Counted from the stretch's first letter, positions 7,870 through 16,489 are shown. The stretch: 64,000 nucleotides of DNA from Pseudomonas sp. Ga0074129 (GCA_001465025.1 LNDO01000091.1:34771-98770), one strand, 5' to 3'. Made by a program: numbers and translations. The notes: generated by a model not told the origin, from the letters alone.

Positions 7870-8901
7870 ATGCGTTCGAGCAAAATTATTCATGTGGTCA
7901 GCTGCCACTCCGAGGGCGAAGTCGGCGATGTCATTGTCGGCGGCGTAACGCCGCCGCCGGGCGACACACTGTGGGCGCAGTCGCGCTGGATCGCGCAAGA
8001 CCAGAAATTACGCAACTTCGTACTCAACGAGCCACGCGGTGGCGTGTTCCGTCACGTCAACTTACTGCTGCCGGCCAAAGACCCACGGGCGCAGATGGCC
8101 TGGATCATCATGGAGCCAGCGGATACCCCGCCCATGTCGGGCTCAAACTCGCTGTGCGTGGCCACGGTGCTGCTGGAAACCGGCATTTTACCGATGCACG
8201 AACCGCTCACCCGGCTGTGTCTGGAAGCCCCGGGCGGGCTCATCCACATCGTGGCCCATTGCCAAGGCGGCAAAGTCGAGCGGGTTGAGATGAAAAACCT
8301 GCCGTCTTTCGCTGACCAACTCGGTGTTCCGCTCGAAGTCGAGGGGCTGGGCACGCTGACGGTGGATACGGCCTACGGCGGCGACAGTTTTGTCATCGCC
8401 GATGCGCAGGCATTGGGATTTTCCCTGAATGCTGATGAAGCCGCTGACCTTGCCGCCACCGGCTTGAAGATCACCCGGGCCGCCAACGAGCAACTGGGCT
8501 TCGTGCATCCGCTGAACAAGGACTGGGCACACATTTCCTTCTGCCAACTGGCGGGTCCGTTGCAACGGGAGGATGGCGTACTGACTGCGGCCAATGCGGT
8601 GGTCATCCGTCCCGGCAAGGTCGATCGCTCGCCCACCGGTACCGGTTGCTCGGCGCGTATGGCGGTGCTGCATGCCCGTGGTCAGTTGAAGGTGGGCGAA
8701 CGGTTTGTTGGGCGCTCGATCATCGGTTCAACGTTCCACTGCCATATCGAAGGCTTAAGCGAAGTGGCCGGACGTCCTGCAATTCTTCCCAGCATTACGG
8801 GGCGCGCGTGGATCACCGGTGTCCACCAGCATCTGCTGGACCCGAGCGACCCCTGGCCCGAAGGCTACCGCCTCTCGGATACCTGGCCGGTTGAGCCTTA
8901 A
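7870..8901 (+). CDS. lhpH: Proline-racemase-family enzyme, probable trans-3-hydroxy-L-proline dehydratase
   Basis: A 343-residue member of the proline racemase / 4-hydroxyproline epimerase / trans-3-hydroxyproline dehydratase family. The two catalytic positions are readable. The first, a Cys in racemases (MCGHG), is Ser90 here ([10 protein letters not shown]). The second, Cys in racemases and Thr in dehydratases (SPCGTG or SPTGTG), is Thr256 here ([11 protein letters not shown]), with a Cys four residues later. A Cys/Cys pair is needed for epimerisation, so this is unlikely to be the 4-hydroxyproline epimerase. Together with position (PA1255-like, from memory) this favours a dehydratase giving pyrroline-2-carboxylate. 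The symbol follows that remembered synteny and is less certain than the family. Confidence 0.72.
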   Translation: MRSSKIIHVVSCHSEGEVGDVIVGGVTPPPGDTLWAQSRWIAQDQKLRNFVLNEPRGGVFRHVNLLLPAKDPRAQMAWIIMEPADTPPMSGSNSLCVATVLLETGILPMHEPLTRLCLEAPGGLIHIVAHCQGGKVERVEMKNLPSFADQLGVPLEVEGLGTLTVDTAYGGDSFVIADAQALGFSLNADEAADLAATGLKITRAANEQLGFVHPLNKDWAHISFCQLAGPLQREDGVLTAANAVVIRPGKVDRSPTGTGCSARMAVLHARGQLKVGERFVGRSIIGSTFHCHIEGLSEVAGRPAILPSITGRAWITGVHQHLLDPSDPWPEGYRLSDTWPVEP

Positions 8902-9009
8902 CCGTACCATCTGTTTTCTCCCGATTTGATAACCGCCGCCTCAGCGGCGCGCTAAACCGGGCCAAGGCCCACACCCATGAAAACAAGGGCTTAAAACGGC
9001 CAATTATTT

Positions 9010-9019
9010 TCGTATACGA
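9010..9019. promoter_or_regulatory. Palindromic operator TCGTATACGA upstream of the deaminase gene
   Basis: The second copy of the palindrome seen at 3144; the identity extends to TCGTATACGAAAT. It lies 30 bp upstream of the ATG of the deaminase gene. A small GC hairpin (8934-8949, CGCCGC/GCGGCG) precedes it and may end the transporter operon. A shared regulator for both transcription units is the simple reading. Confidence 0.55.
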
Positions 9020-9049
9020 AATACTTTTAATCTGCCCAGGAGGCACACC

Positions 9050-9997
9050 ATGCGCAACACCATCTTCACCGGCACCATCCCCGCCCTGATGACCCCCTGC
9101 ACTGCCGAGCGCAAGCCGGACTTCGACGCGCTGGTGCGCAAAGGCCGCGAGCTGATCGAAGCGGGCATGAGCGCCGTGGTCTATTGCGGCTCCATGGGCG
9201 ACTGGCCGTTGCTCACCGAAGCCGAACGCCAGGAAGGCGTGGCGCGCTTGGTGGCTGCCGGCATCCCGACCATCGTCGGCACCGGTGCGGTGAACAGTCG
9301 CGAAGCCGTGTCCCATGCGGCCCATGCCGCCAAGGTCGGCGCCCATGGCCTGATGGTCATCCCCCGCGTGTTGTCCCGTGGCGCTTCGCCAGCCGCCCAG
9401 GAAGCACACTTCGCCGCCATTCTCGAAGCGGCCCCGACGCTGCCAGCGGTGATCTACAACAGTCCGTACTACGGTTTTGCCACTCGCGCCGAGCTGTTCT
9501 TCAAGCTGCGCCGTCAGTACCCCAACCTGATCGGCTTCAAGGAGTTCGGCGGTGCCGCCGACATGCGTTATGCCGCCGAGCACATCACCTCGCAGGATGA
9601 GAAAGTGATTCTCATGGCGGGCGTCGATACCCACGTGATGCATGGCTTCGTCAATTGCGGCGCGACCGGCGCCATCACCGGTATCGGTAACGCCCTGCCG
9701 CGCGAAGTGCTGCAGTTGGTTGAGCTGAGCAAGCAGGCCGCCAAGGGCGACGCCGTTGCCCGCCGCCGAGCCTCAGAACTGTCCGAGGCGCTGAACGTGT
9801 TGTCGTCTTTCGACGAAGGCTGCGACCTGGTTCTGTATTACAAGCACCTGCTGGTGCTCAACGGTGACCAGGAATACGCCCTGCATTTCAACGAGACCGA
9901 TGCGCTCAGCGACGCTCAGCGCCACTACGCCGAGACCCAGTACACCCTGTTCCGCCAGTGGTACGCCAATTGGTCGGCTGAGCAGAACCTCGGCTAA
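9050..9997 (+). CDS. lhpC: Delta1-pyrroline-4-hydroxy-2-carboxylate deaminase (DapA family)
   Basis: A 315-residue DHDPS/NAL-superfamily aldolase-fold protein. It opens FTGTIPALMTPCTAERKPDFDALV, carries the tyrosine region AVIYNSPYYGF (about residues 135-145) and the Schiff-base lysine in LIGFKEFGG (about residue 165). The ATG at 9050 has a strong CAGGAGG site. In hydroxyproline catabolism this subfamily deaminates pyrroline-4-hydroxy-2-carboxylate to 2,5-dioxopentanoate (ketoglutarate semialdehyde). It stands between the transport operon and the semialdehyde dehydrogenase gene, which would consume its product. Confidence 0.85.
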   Translation: MRNTIFTGTIPALMTPCTAERKPDFDALVRKGRELIEAGMSAVVYCGSMGDWPLLTEAERQEGVARLVAAGIPTIVGTGAVNSREAVSHAAHAAKVGAHGLMVIPRVLSRGASPAAQEAHFAAILEAAPTLPAVIYNSPYYGFATRAELFFKLRRQYPNLIGFKEFGGAADMRYAAEHITSQDEKVILMAGVDTHVMHGFVNCGATGAITGIGNALPREVLQLVELSKQAAKGDAVARRRASELSEALNVLSSFDEGCDLVLYYKHLLVLNGDQEYALHFNETDALSDAQRHYAETQYTLFRQWYANWSAEQNLG

Positions 9998-10006
9998 TCG
10001 CGGTAC

Positions 10007-10038
10007 GTCGGTCGGATGCCCCCGCGCATCCGGCTGAC
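10007..10038 (+). terminator. Stem-loop between deaminase and dehydrogenase genes
   Basis: GTCGGTCGGATGC pairs with GCATCCGGCTGAC (11 of 13 positions) around a six-base loop. There is no T-run, so it may be an RNA-stabilising or partial terminator element in the 140-bp gap rather than a full terminator. Confidence 0.4.
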
Positions 10039-10137
10039 CCGCCAGGCAATAGCCACCTTGACCGGCAGTCTGCCGAGTTCAACTGAACAGTCAGGGCCTT
10101 TACGTCCCTGTGCTTAGGCCCCCAACAGGAGCTAACA

Positions 10138-11718
10138 ATGCCCGCTACCATCGGCCACAACTTCATCGCCGGCGGCCGCAGCGCTGGCGGTGAGGTCATC
10201 CTGCAGAGCCTCGACGCCACCACCGGCGAAGCCCTGCCTTACCGCTTCCATCAAGCCACCGAGGCCGAGGTGGACGCCGCCGCTCGCGCCGCCGAGGCCG
10301 CCTACCTGACCTACCGCCAGGTCAGCCCGGAGCAACGCGCGCAGTTCCTCAGCGCCATCGCCGACGAGATCGACGCTCTCGGCGATGACTTCGTCCAGCT
10401 GGTGTGCCGCGAGACCGCACTGCCGGCCGCGCGCATCCAGGGTGAGCGCGGCCGCACCAGCGGCCAGCTGCGCCTGTTCGCCAGCGTGCTGCGCCGTGGC
10501 GATTTTTATGGCGCGCGTATCGACCGTGCCCTGCCCGCACGTCACCCGCTGCCGCGCGCGGATATCCGCCAATACCGCATCGGCGTTGGCCCGGTGGCGG
10601 TGTTCGGCGCCAGCAACTTCCCCTTGGCGTTCTCTACCGCCGGCGGCGATACCGCTGCAGCGCTGGCCGCCGGCTGCCCGGTGGTGGTCAAAGCCCATAG
10701 CGGTCATATGGCGACCGCCGATTACATGGCCAGCGCAATCCTACGGGCGGCGCAGCACACCGGCATGCCGAACGGGGTCTTCAACATGCTCTACGGCAAC
10801 GGGGTCGGCGAATGGCTCGTCAAGCACCCTGCAATCCAGGCCGTTGGCTTCACCGGTTCGCTCAAAGGCGGCCGTGCGTTGTATGACATGGCGGCAGCGC
10901 GGCCACAGCCGATTCCGGTATTTGCCGAGATGAGCAGCATCAACCCGGTGATTGTGCTGCCTGAGGCGCTCAAGGCGCGCGGTGCGAAGATTGCGGAGGA
11001 ACTCACCGCGTCGGTGACCATGGGTTGCGGACAGTTCTGCACCAATCCGGGCCTGGTGATCGGTATCCGCTCGCCGGCGTTCAGCGATTTTCTCCATGCG
11101 TTTGCCGCCAAGATGGCCGATCAATCAGCGCAGACCATGCTCAATGCCGGCACCCTGGCCAGCTACGCCAAGGGCGTCGAACGCTTGCATGGGCATCCCG
11201 CCATCCACCACCTGGCGGGCCAACCGCAGCAAGGGCGTCAGGCTTGGCCACAGCTGTTCCAAGCCGATATTGCTCTGCTGACGCAGCGTGATGAATTGCT
11301 TCAAGAGGAAGTCTTCGGCCCCACCAGCATCGTCATCGAAGCGGCAGACGCGGCTGAACTGCACAAGGCCCTCGCCGGTCTGCAAGGCCAGCTGACCGCG
11401 ACTCTGATCGGCGAAGATGACGACCTGGCCGGTTGCGGCGAGTTGCTCGCCCTGCTTGAGCAGAAAGTCGGGCGCGTTCTGTTCAATGGTTATCCAACAG
11501 GGGTGGAAGTGTGCGACGCCATGGTTCATGGCGGCCCCTACCCAGCCACCTCAGATGCACGCGGCACCTCTGTAGGCAGCCTGGCCATCGAACGTTTCCT
11601 GCGCCCTGTTTGTTACCAGAACTGCCCTGACACGCTGCTGCCTGACGCACTCAAGAATGCCAATCCGCTGGGTATCATGCGCTTGCTGGATGGCCAGAAC
11701 AGCCGAGACGCGTTGTAG
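10138..11718 (+). CDS. lhpG: Alpha-ketoglutarate semialdehyde dehydrogenase (2,5-dioxovalerate dehydrogenase)
   Basis: A 526-residue aldehyde dehydrogenase. The cofactor region VGPVAVFGASNFPLAFSTAGGD (near residue 145), the Rossmann GFTGSLKGGRALYDM, the general-base Glu in VFAEMSSINPV and the catalytic Cys in MGCGQFCTNPGL (near residue 300) are all present. The length and the SINPV and QFCTNPG features are those of the KGSADH subfamily, which lack the usual shorter ALDH form. ACAGGAGC precedes the ATG. It would oxidise 2,5-dioxopentanoate from the preceding deaminase to 2-oxoglutarate, the exit into the TCA cycle. Confidence 0.87.
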   Translation: MPATIGHNFIAGGRSAGGEVILQSLDATTGEALPYRFHQATEAEVDAAARAAEAAYLTYRQVSPEQRAQFLSAIADEIDALGDDFVQLVCRETALPAARIQGERGRTSGQLRLFASVLRRGDFYGARIDRALPARHPLPRADIRQYRIGVGPVAVFGASNFPLAFSTAGGDTAAALAAGCPVVVKAHSGHMATADYMASAILRAAQHTGMPNGVFNMLYGNGVGEWLVKHPAIQAVGFTGSLKGGRALYDMAAARPQPIPVFAEMSSINPVIVLPEALKARGAKIAEELTASVTMGCGQFCTNPGLVIGIRSPAFSDFLHAFAAKMADQSAQTMLNAGTLASYAKGVERLHGHPAIHHLAGQPQQGRQAWPQLFQADIALLTQRDELLQEEVFGPTSIVIEAADAAELHKALAGLQGQLTATLIGEDDDLAGCGELLALLEQKVGRVLFNGYPTGVEVCDAMVHGGPYPATSDARGTSVGSLAIERFLRPVCYQNCPDTLLPDALKNANPLGIMRLLDGQNSRDAL

Positions 11719-11735
11719 GTAAACGAGTAGTAGGG

Positions 11736-11788
11736 GTGGTGGGAATCGACCTGTGTCGGCAAACCAATCGATCCCGCCACACCCTGCT
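11736..11788. terminator. Bidirectional terminator between convergent genes
   Basis: GTGGTGGGAATCGA (11736-11749) pairs with TCGATCCCGCCAC (11768-11780) with one bulge. It is followed on the plus strand by CTGCTTTTTATT. It sits between the convergent dehydrogenase and reductase genes. Confidence 0.7.
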
Positions 11789-11790
11789 TT

Positions 11791-12801
11791 TTATTCGTCC
11801 AGTAGTGCCATAAGTTCGTCATACAGCGGCTGAGCCAGCTGCACACCCTGCACCAGACTGCGTTCACGAGCAGCGTAACGACGTTGCGATGGCAGACGTG
11901 CGCCCTGCCCCTGGATTGCCTCAAACAACGCCTCTGCGCGCGCCAAATGCTGCTCAACCTGGTCGCCAAGAAAACGCTGTGGGTCCAGGGCAATAATCAG
12001 TTCACCGTGGTAAGGCAGGGCCTTGCTCCCCGCGTCATGGGCACTGGACTCAAGACTGGTCAGATCACCGATCAGCGGGCCCGCGATCAGCTCAATCATC
12101 GCGGACAGGGCCGAACCCTTGTGCCCGCCGAACGTCAGCATGGCGCCCTCATCCAACACCTTGGCGGCATCCGTGCATGGCTGTCCTTGTCGATCCACGC
12201 CCCAACCTGCCGGCAAGGCTTCGCCTGAACGGCGGTGTAACTCAATCTCGCCCCTGGCAATAGCGCTTGTGGCGAAGTCAAAGATAAACGGGGCCTGCCC
12301 AGCGCGCGGCCAGCCAAAGGCAATCGGATTGGTTCCGAACAAGGGCCGACTGCCGCCGGCCGGGGCCACATAAGCCTGAGTCGGGTTGCAGGCCAAGGCC
12401 ACCAACCCAAGCTCGGTCAGCGTCTCCAACTCCACCCAGAGGGCGGAGAAGTGCACACAGTGATTAATCGCCAAAGCGGCTATACCGTTAGCACGGGCCT
12501 TGTCCGCCAGCAGCGGCATACCCGCGGCAAAAGCCAACTGGGAAAAGCCGCCGGCCGCGTCCACTTTGACTAAACCTGGCGCAAGATCAAACACGTGCGG
12601 CTCGGCACAAGGCTCCACTTTGCCCGCGCGCAGGGTCTGCACAATACCGAGCAGACGCCACAACCCATGGGATGCACAACCGTCGCGTTCACCCGCCACT
12701 AGAGTGGCGGCAATGGCTTCAACAAACGCGTCACTAAACCCATGTCGGCGCAGAATCGCTTGTGCCAGTTGTTCAGCTTCAACCAACGTCAACCGCTGCA
12801 T
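11791..12801 (-). CDS. lhpD: Delta1-pyrroline-2-carboxylate / Delta1-piperideine-2-carboxylate reductase (malate/L-lactate dehydrogenase family)
   Basis: A 336-residue member of the type-2 malate/L-lactate (YlbC/DpkA) dehydrogenase family. It shows RHGFSDAFVEAIAATLVAGERDGCASHGLWRL near the N-terminus, the catalytic-His region INHCVHFSALW, the cofactor region GTNPIAFGWPR and FGGHKGSALSAMIELIAGPLIG. AGGGAGG precedes the ATG at 12801. The enzyme reduces pyrroline-2-carboxylate, the product of both 3-hydroxyproline dehydratases in this island, to L-proline. It is transcribed against the rest of the island; in P. aeruginosa the equivalent gene (PA1252, from memory) is also at this end of the cluster. 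Confidence 0.85.
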   Translation of the reverse strand: MQRLTLVEAEQLAQAILRRHGFSDAFVEAIAATLVAGERDGCASHGLWRLLGIVQTLRAGKVEPCAEPHVFDLAPGLVKVDAAGGFSQLAFAAGMPLLADKARANGIAALAINHCVHFSALWVELETLTELGLVALACNPTQAYVAPAGGSRPLFGTNPIAFGWPRAGQAPFIFDFATSAIARGEIELHRRSGEALPAGWGVDRQGQPCTDAAKVLDEGAMLTFGGHKGSALSAMIELIAGPLIGDLTSLESSAHDAGSKALPYHGELIIALDPQRFLGDQVEQHLARAEALFEAIQGQGARLPSQRRYAARERSLVQGVQLAQPLYDELMALLDE

Positions 12802-12901
12802 AACAGCCTCCCTTAAAGTTAATTACCTCAAGAGTGGCTCATCACAGTGGATCGGACTTGATCGCCTTGCGCTCGAACTATGACGAATTCGGCATAGCCT
12901 C

Positions 12902-13111
12902 TTACAGCCGGGGTTGCATGTTGCGGCTCAACTCGAGGTAGTTGAAGACCAGCAACTCTGGATAGTCGACTAACTCATGTTGCAACTGCCGCTGCTCGGA
13001 ATAGCTCTCAATGGCGCGGCGGTATTCCATGCGGCGTTGATCCACCAGCTTGCGCCGGGCCTTAGCGTCGCTGCTTTCGTGAGACTGCGGTTTATCCAGA
13101 TAACCAGACAT
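12902..13111 (-). CDS. Small charged hypothetical protein
   Basis: A 69-residue protein beginning MSGYLDKPQSHESSDAKARRKLVDQRRMEYRRAIESYSEQRQ. It is rich in Arg, Glu and Gln and probably helical. I chose the ATG at 13111 because GGGAG lies eight bases upstream; a TTG 15 bases earlier would add five residues. It resembles small Pseudomonas proteins with the pattern DAKARRKIEDxRRM..RAIES, whose function I do not know. It stands alone between the reductase and the regulator genes. Confidence 0.65.
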   Translation of the reverse strand: MSGYLDKPQSHESSDAKARRKLVDQRRMEYRRAIESYSEQRQLQHELVDYPELLVFNYLELSRNMQPRL

Positions 13112-13292
13112 AGAGGCAACTCCCAAGCTGAATAAGGGAGTACCAGCTTCGATCGCCTAGATGACGCTTTGATGGCTGCACGATAACGCTGCGATGAATT
13201 TAGCAGCGAGGGGCCTAAGCCTGGCGGCGGCGCGTAACCCATCGGCCTTGGGTTACGCCAAGGCATGCTCAGGCTATAGGGCTGGGTGGCGC

Positions 13293-14159
13293 TCAGTCGT
13301 CGTTGTTTTTGTGCGCCTTGGGCGACAGGCGCAGGCTGCGCAAGCTGCGTTTAACGCTCTTGAGGTGGTTGACCAACCCTGGGCCACGGGCCATGGCCAC
13401 ACCCATGGCGAGCACGTCGATGACCACCAAGTGGGCGATGCGCGAGGTCAGCGGGGTGTAGATTTCGGTGTCTTCCTGCACGTCGATGGCCAGGTTAACG
13501 CTGGCCAGATCCGCCAACGGCGTTTGGCTCGGGCACAGGGTAATCAACGTGGCGCCGGCCTCACGCACCAGATTGGCGGTGATCAGCAAATCTTTGGAGC
13601 GGCCAGACTGGGAGATGCAGATGGCCACATCGGTCGGCTTCAAGGTCACCGCACTCATGGCCTGCATGTGCGGGTCGGAATACGCCGCAGCCGTGAGCAG
13701 CAAGCGGAAGAACTTGTGCTGGGCGTCTGCGGCCACCGCACCGGACGCACCAAAGCCATAAAACTCCACGCGCTGGGCATTGGCGATGGCTGCGATGGCC
13801 TGTTGCAATGCTTGGGTGTCGAGCTTTTCGCGCACGTCGATCAGGGTGTGCAGGGTGGTGTCGAAGATCTTCAGGCTGAAGTCCGCCACCGAGTCGTCTT
13901 CGTGAATGGCGAACTGGCCGAAACTGGCACCGGCCGCCAGGCTTTGCGCCAACTTGAGCTTGAGGTCCTGAAAACCGGTGCAGCCAATCGTCCGACAGAA
14001 ACGCACGATGGTTGGCTCGCTGATGCCGACGCTGTGCGCCAACTCGGCCATGGAGCTGTGCATGACCGACGCAGGGTCGAGCAGCACGTGATCCGCCACC
14101 TTTAATTCGGATTTGCGTAACAGGGGGCGCGACTGGGCAATGTGTTGCAACAGGTTCAC
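13293..14159 (-). CDS. hexR: HexR-type RpiR-family transcriptional regulator
   Basis: A 288-residue RpiR regulator. Residues ~1-75 are the HTH_6 domain (KSELKVADHVLLDPASVMHSS, ISEPTIVRFCRTIGCTGFQDLK). Residues ~125-255 are the SIS sugar-isomerase domain (RVEFYGFGASG, DVAICISQSGRSKDLL). The start is GTG at 14159. HexR represses Entner-Doudoroff and glucose-6-phosphate dehydrogenase genes and is released by 2-keto-3-deoxy-6-phosphogluconate. It diverges from a zwf gene, but pgl and eda do not follow, so this could be the second hexR-like/zwf pair known in some pseudomonads (P. putida PP_5350/PP_5351, from memory) rather than the main hexR locus. Confidence 0.82.
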   Translation of the reverse strand: MNLLQHIAQSRPLLRKSELKVADHVLLDPASVMHSSMAELAHSVGISEPTIVRFCRTIGCTGFQDLKLKLAQSLAAGASFGQFAIHEDDSVADFSLKIFDTTLHTLIDVREKLDTQALQQAIAAIANAQRVEFYGFGASGAVAADAQHKFFRLLLTAAAYSDPHMQAMSAVTLKPTDVAICISQSGRSKDLLITANLVREAGATLITLCPSQTPLADLASVNLAIDVQEDTEIYTPLTSRIAHLVVIDVLAMGVAMARGPGLVNHLKSVKRSLRSLRLSPKAHKNNDD

Positions 14160-14257
14160 AGGCTTAGGCTCGGCATTTGGCTAACGATTCCATCAAGCGT
14201 GCCGCTTTCGCAGGCATGACTCGGTTATGATCGGCGCACAAGGGGTTGTAGTAGCTT

Positions 14258-14272
14258 TGTAGTTATACTACA
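14258..14272. promoter_or_regulatory. HexR operator
   Basis: TGTAGTTATACTACA is a 15-bp palindrome (TGTAGT-N3-ACTACA) matching the published HexR-type operator pattern. It lies in the divergent region between the regulator (start 14159) and zwf (start 14317) and can control both. Confidence 0.8.
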
Positions 14273-14316
14273 TGGCCGCCGGCCTCGCACGGTTAAACCG
14301 AGTCGGAGTTCCCACC

Positions 14317-15759
14317 TTGAGCATTGCCTGCGACATGCTGGTGTTTGGCGGCACCGGCGATCTGGCCCTGCATAAACTGCTGCCGGCGCTCTACCACCTG
14401 CATCGCGCCGGTCGCTTGCATGGTGATACGCGCATTCTGGCCCTGGCCCGCAGCCACCTGACGCGCGGCGCTTTTCAGGCACTGGCGGAACGGCATTGCC
14501 GCGCCCAGGTGGCCCGCAACGACTTCGACAACGACACCTGGGCCGGTTTTGCGGCGCGCCTCGACTACTTCGCCATGGATGCCAGCCAAAGCGCTGACTT
14601 CGGCCGTCTGGCCAAGCGCCTCGGCGACGACCCGGAGCGTGTGCGCATCTATTACCTGGCCACCGCGCCGGATCTGTTTGAAGACATTGCCTCGCACCTG
14701 AAGATCGCCAGCCTGGCCGGGCCCAAAACGCGCATCGTGCTGGAAAAACCCATCGGCCATTCGCTGGAATCCGCACAAGCGATCAACGCTGCCATCGGCG
14801 CAGTGTTCGACGAATCGCGGGTGTTCCGCATCGACCATTACCTGGGCAAAGAGACGGTGCAGAATCTCATGGCGCTGCGCTTTGCCAACGCGCTGTTTGA
14901 GCCGGTGTGGCGCGCCGGGCATATCGACCACGTGCAGATCAGCGTGTGCGAAACCCTCGGCGTGGAAAATCGTGGTGCTTACTACGAAAAAGCCGGGGCC
15001 ATGCGCGACATGATCCAAAACCACCTGCTGCAGCTGCTCTGCCTGGTGGCCATGGAAGCGCCGGTGCGCTTTGACGCCGAAGCCGTGCGCAACGAGAAGG
15101 TGAAAATCCTTGAAGCCCTCAAGCCCATCAGCGGCCTTGATGTGCAGGACAAAACCGTGCGCGGCCAGTACACCGCCGGCAAGATCGGCGGTCAGGAAGT
15201 GCCGGCCTACTACTTCGAAAAGAACGTGGACAACGACAGCGACACCGAAACCTTTGTTGCCGTGCAGGCCGAGATCGACAACTGGCGCTGGGCCGGCGTG
15301 CCGTTTTACCTGCGCACCGGCAAACGCCTGGCACGCAAAACCTCGGAAATTCTTATCCAGTTCAAACCGGTGCCACACCAGTTATTCGGCGGCGGCGAAG
15401 CCAACCGTCTGCTGATCCGCCTGCAACCGGAAGAGCGCATCAGCCTGCAACTGATGGGCAAAAGCCCCGGCAAGGGCATGCACCTGCAGCCCGTGGAGCT
15501 GGACCTCAACCTGGCGGACGCCTTCCACAAACAGCGCCGCTGGGATGCCTACGAGCGCTTACTGCTGGATGTAATCGAAGGCGACTCGACGCTGTTTATG
15601 CGCCGCGACGAGGTGGAAGCCGCCTGGGGCTGGGTTGACCCGATCATCAAAGGCTGGGACCAGCACTACCAAAGCCCGCGCCCCTACCCGGCCGGCAGCG
15701 ACGGCCCGGAACAGGCCAGCAACCTGCTGGAGCGACACGAACGGCAGTGGATGCTCTAG
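14317..15759 (+). CDS. zwf: Glucose-6-phosphate 1-dehydrogenase
   Basis: A 480-residue G6PDH. The Rossmann start DMLVFGGTGDLALHKLLPALYHL has GGTGDLA in place of the more usual GASGDLA. The active-site motif FRIDHYLGKETVQNLMALRFAN (about residues 170-190) is intact. I take the TTG at 14317 as start: GGAG lies nine bases upstream. An in-frame ATG at 14272 has its A inside the HexR operator and would add a non-conserved 15-residue leader; an ATG at 14335 is also possible. The enzyme makes 6-phosphogluconolactone and NAD(P)H for the Entner-Doudoroff and pentose phosphate routes. No pgl/eda follows. Confidence 0.88.
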   Translation: MSIACDMLVFGGTGDLALHKLLPALYHLHRAGRLHGDTRILALARSHLTRGAFQALAERHCRAQVARNDFDNDTWAGFAARLDYFAMDASQSADFGRLAKRLGDDPERVRIYYLATAPDLFEDIASHLKIASLAGPKTRIVLEKPIGHSLESAQAINAAIGAVFDESRVFRIDHYLGKETVQNLMALRFANALFEPVWRAGHIDHVQISVCETLGVENRGAYYEKAGAMRDMIQNHLLQLLCLVAMEAPVRFDAEAVRNEKVKILEALKPISGLDVQDKTVRGQYTAGKIGGQEVPAYYFEKNVDNDSDTETFVAVQAEIDNWRWAGVPFYLRTGKRLARKTSEILIQFKPVPHQLFGGGEANRLLIRLQPEERISLQLMGKSPGKGMHLQPVELDLNLADAFHKQRRWDAYERLLLDVIEGDSTLFMRRDEVEAAWGWVDPIIKGWDQHYQSPRPYPAGSDGPEQASNLLERHERQWML

Positions 15760-15814
15760 GGGCTGTTGCCGTTTTATTCGCGGCCTAGCTGAAACGCCAC
15801 AACGGGTAGAAGGC

Positions 15815-16489
15815 TTAGGCCAGTTGCTGTTCGAAACGCTCCAGCACCACGTCCGACAGTTGCTCACGCAGCTTTTCGCCGCTGATCAACAGCAGCATCG
15901 GCAGCAACTGGCGCAGCGTTTCGGGTTGCAGACCGGCGCACACATCGGCCTGACGGGCCAACGACAGGCCACTGAGCACTTGCGCGGACACCGGCAGATT
16001 GCGATCGGCCAGCGCGGCCTCGGTAAGCCGGCATAAATAGCCGGTTGAGAAGCTGTGAACACTGGCGCTGATCAGCGATAAGTTGACGATGTGCCGGGCG
16101 ATTTGCAGGACGTGCTGCACATCGTTGATGCCGTAAATCAGCAGCTTGATCTGCTTGGCCGAGAGGCACTCGGCATAGCGTGCCGCGGTGGCAAACTCAC
16201 CATCGGCGCATAACTGCCGGGCCACGTCCAAATGCAGGCTGTCTGGCAAGCTCAGGTACGCATCGAGGATCAAGCGGGGATCGAGGTGCACCGTCACCGC
16301 TGCCGCAAACTCAATCGGCATGGCCATGATCAGCTCGCGCAGCTGCTCGGGCGGCATGTGCGGGGCCAGCTGCGCAGCCTTCTGCGCGCCCAGTTGCTGC
16401 ACCATGCCCACTTTCACACTCAGCGGGGCCATGGCTTGCGACGCCAGCAACAGGCGCAGCCCCACACTCAGGCTCGGAAGTTTTGGCAT
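15815..16489 (-). CDS. Conserved hypothetical helical protein
   Basis: A 224-residue protein that I do not recognise. It is largely helical with Leu/Ala-rich repeats and two similar short stretches: LGAQKAAQLAPHMPPEQLRELIMAMP and VCAGLQPETLRQLLPMLLL. The pattern LAPHMPPEQLxxLxxxMPxEFAAxVTVHLDPRL is faintly like the MgtE N-terminal helical repeats, but no CBS or membrane part is present. I chose the ATG at 16489 with AGAGG upstream; a GTG two codons earlier is possible. No signal peptide or catalytic motif is visible. It lies tail-to-tail with zwf, 55 bp apart. Confidence 0.65.
   Translation of the reverse strand: MPKLPSLSVGLRLLLASQAMAPLSVKVGMVQQLGAQKAAQLAPHMPPEQLRELIMAMPIEFAAAVTVHLDPRLILDAYLSLPDSLHLDVARQLCADGEFATAARYAECLSAKQIKLLIYGINDVQHVLQIARHIVNLSLISASVHSFSTGYLCRLTEAALADRNLPVSAQVLSGLSLARQADVCAGLQPETLRQLLPMLLLISGEKLREQLSDVVLERFEQQLA

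Noticed and set aside
7870-8901. Calling this gene the 4-hydroxyproline 2-epimerase (lhpA)
   Set aside because: Both catalytic cysteine positions are replaced (Ser90, Thr256).
13194-14105. 303-codon plus-strand frame opposite hexR
   Set aside because: Complete antisense of a well conserved regulator; His/Gly/Gln-rich.
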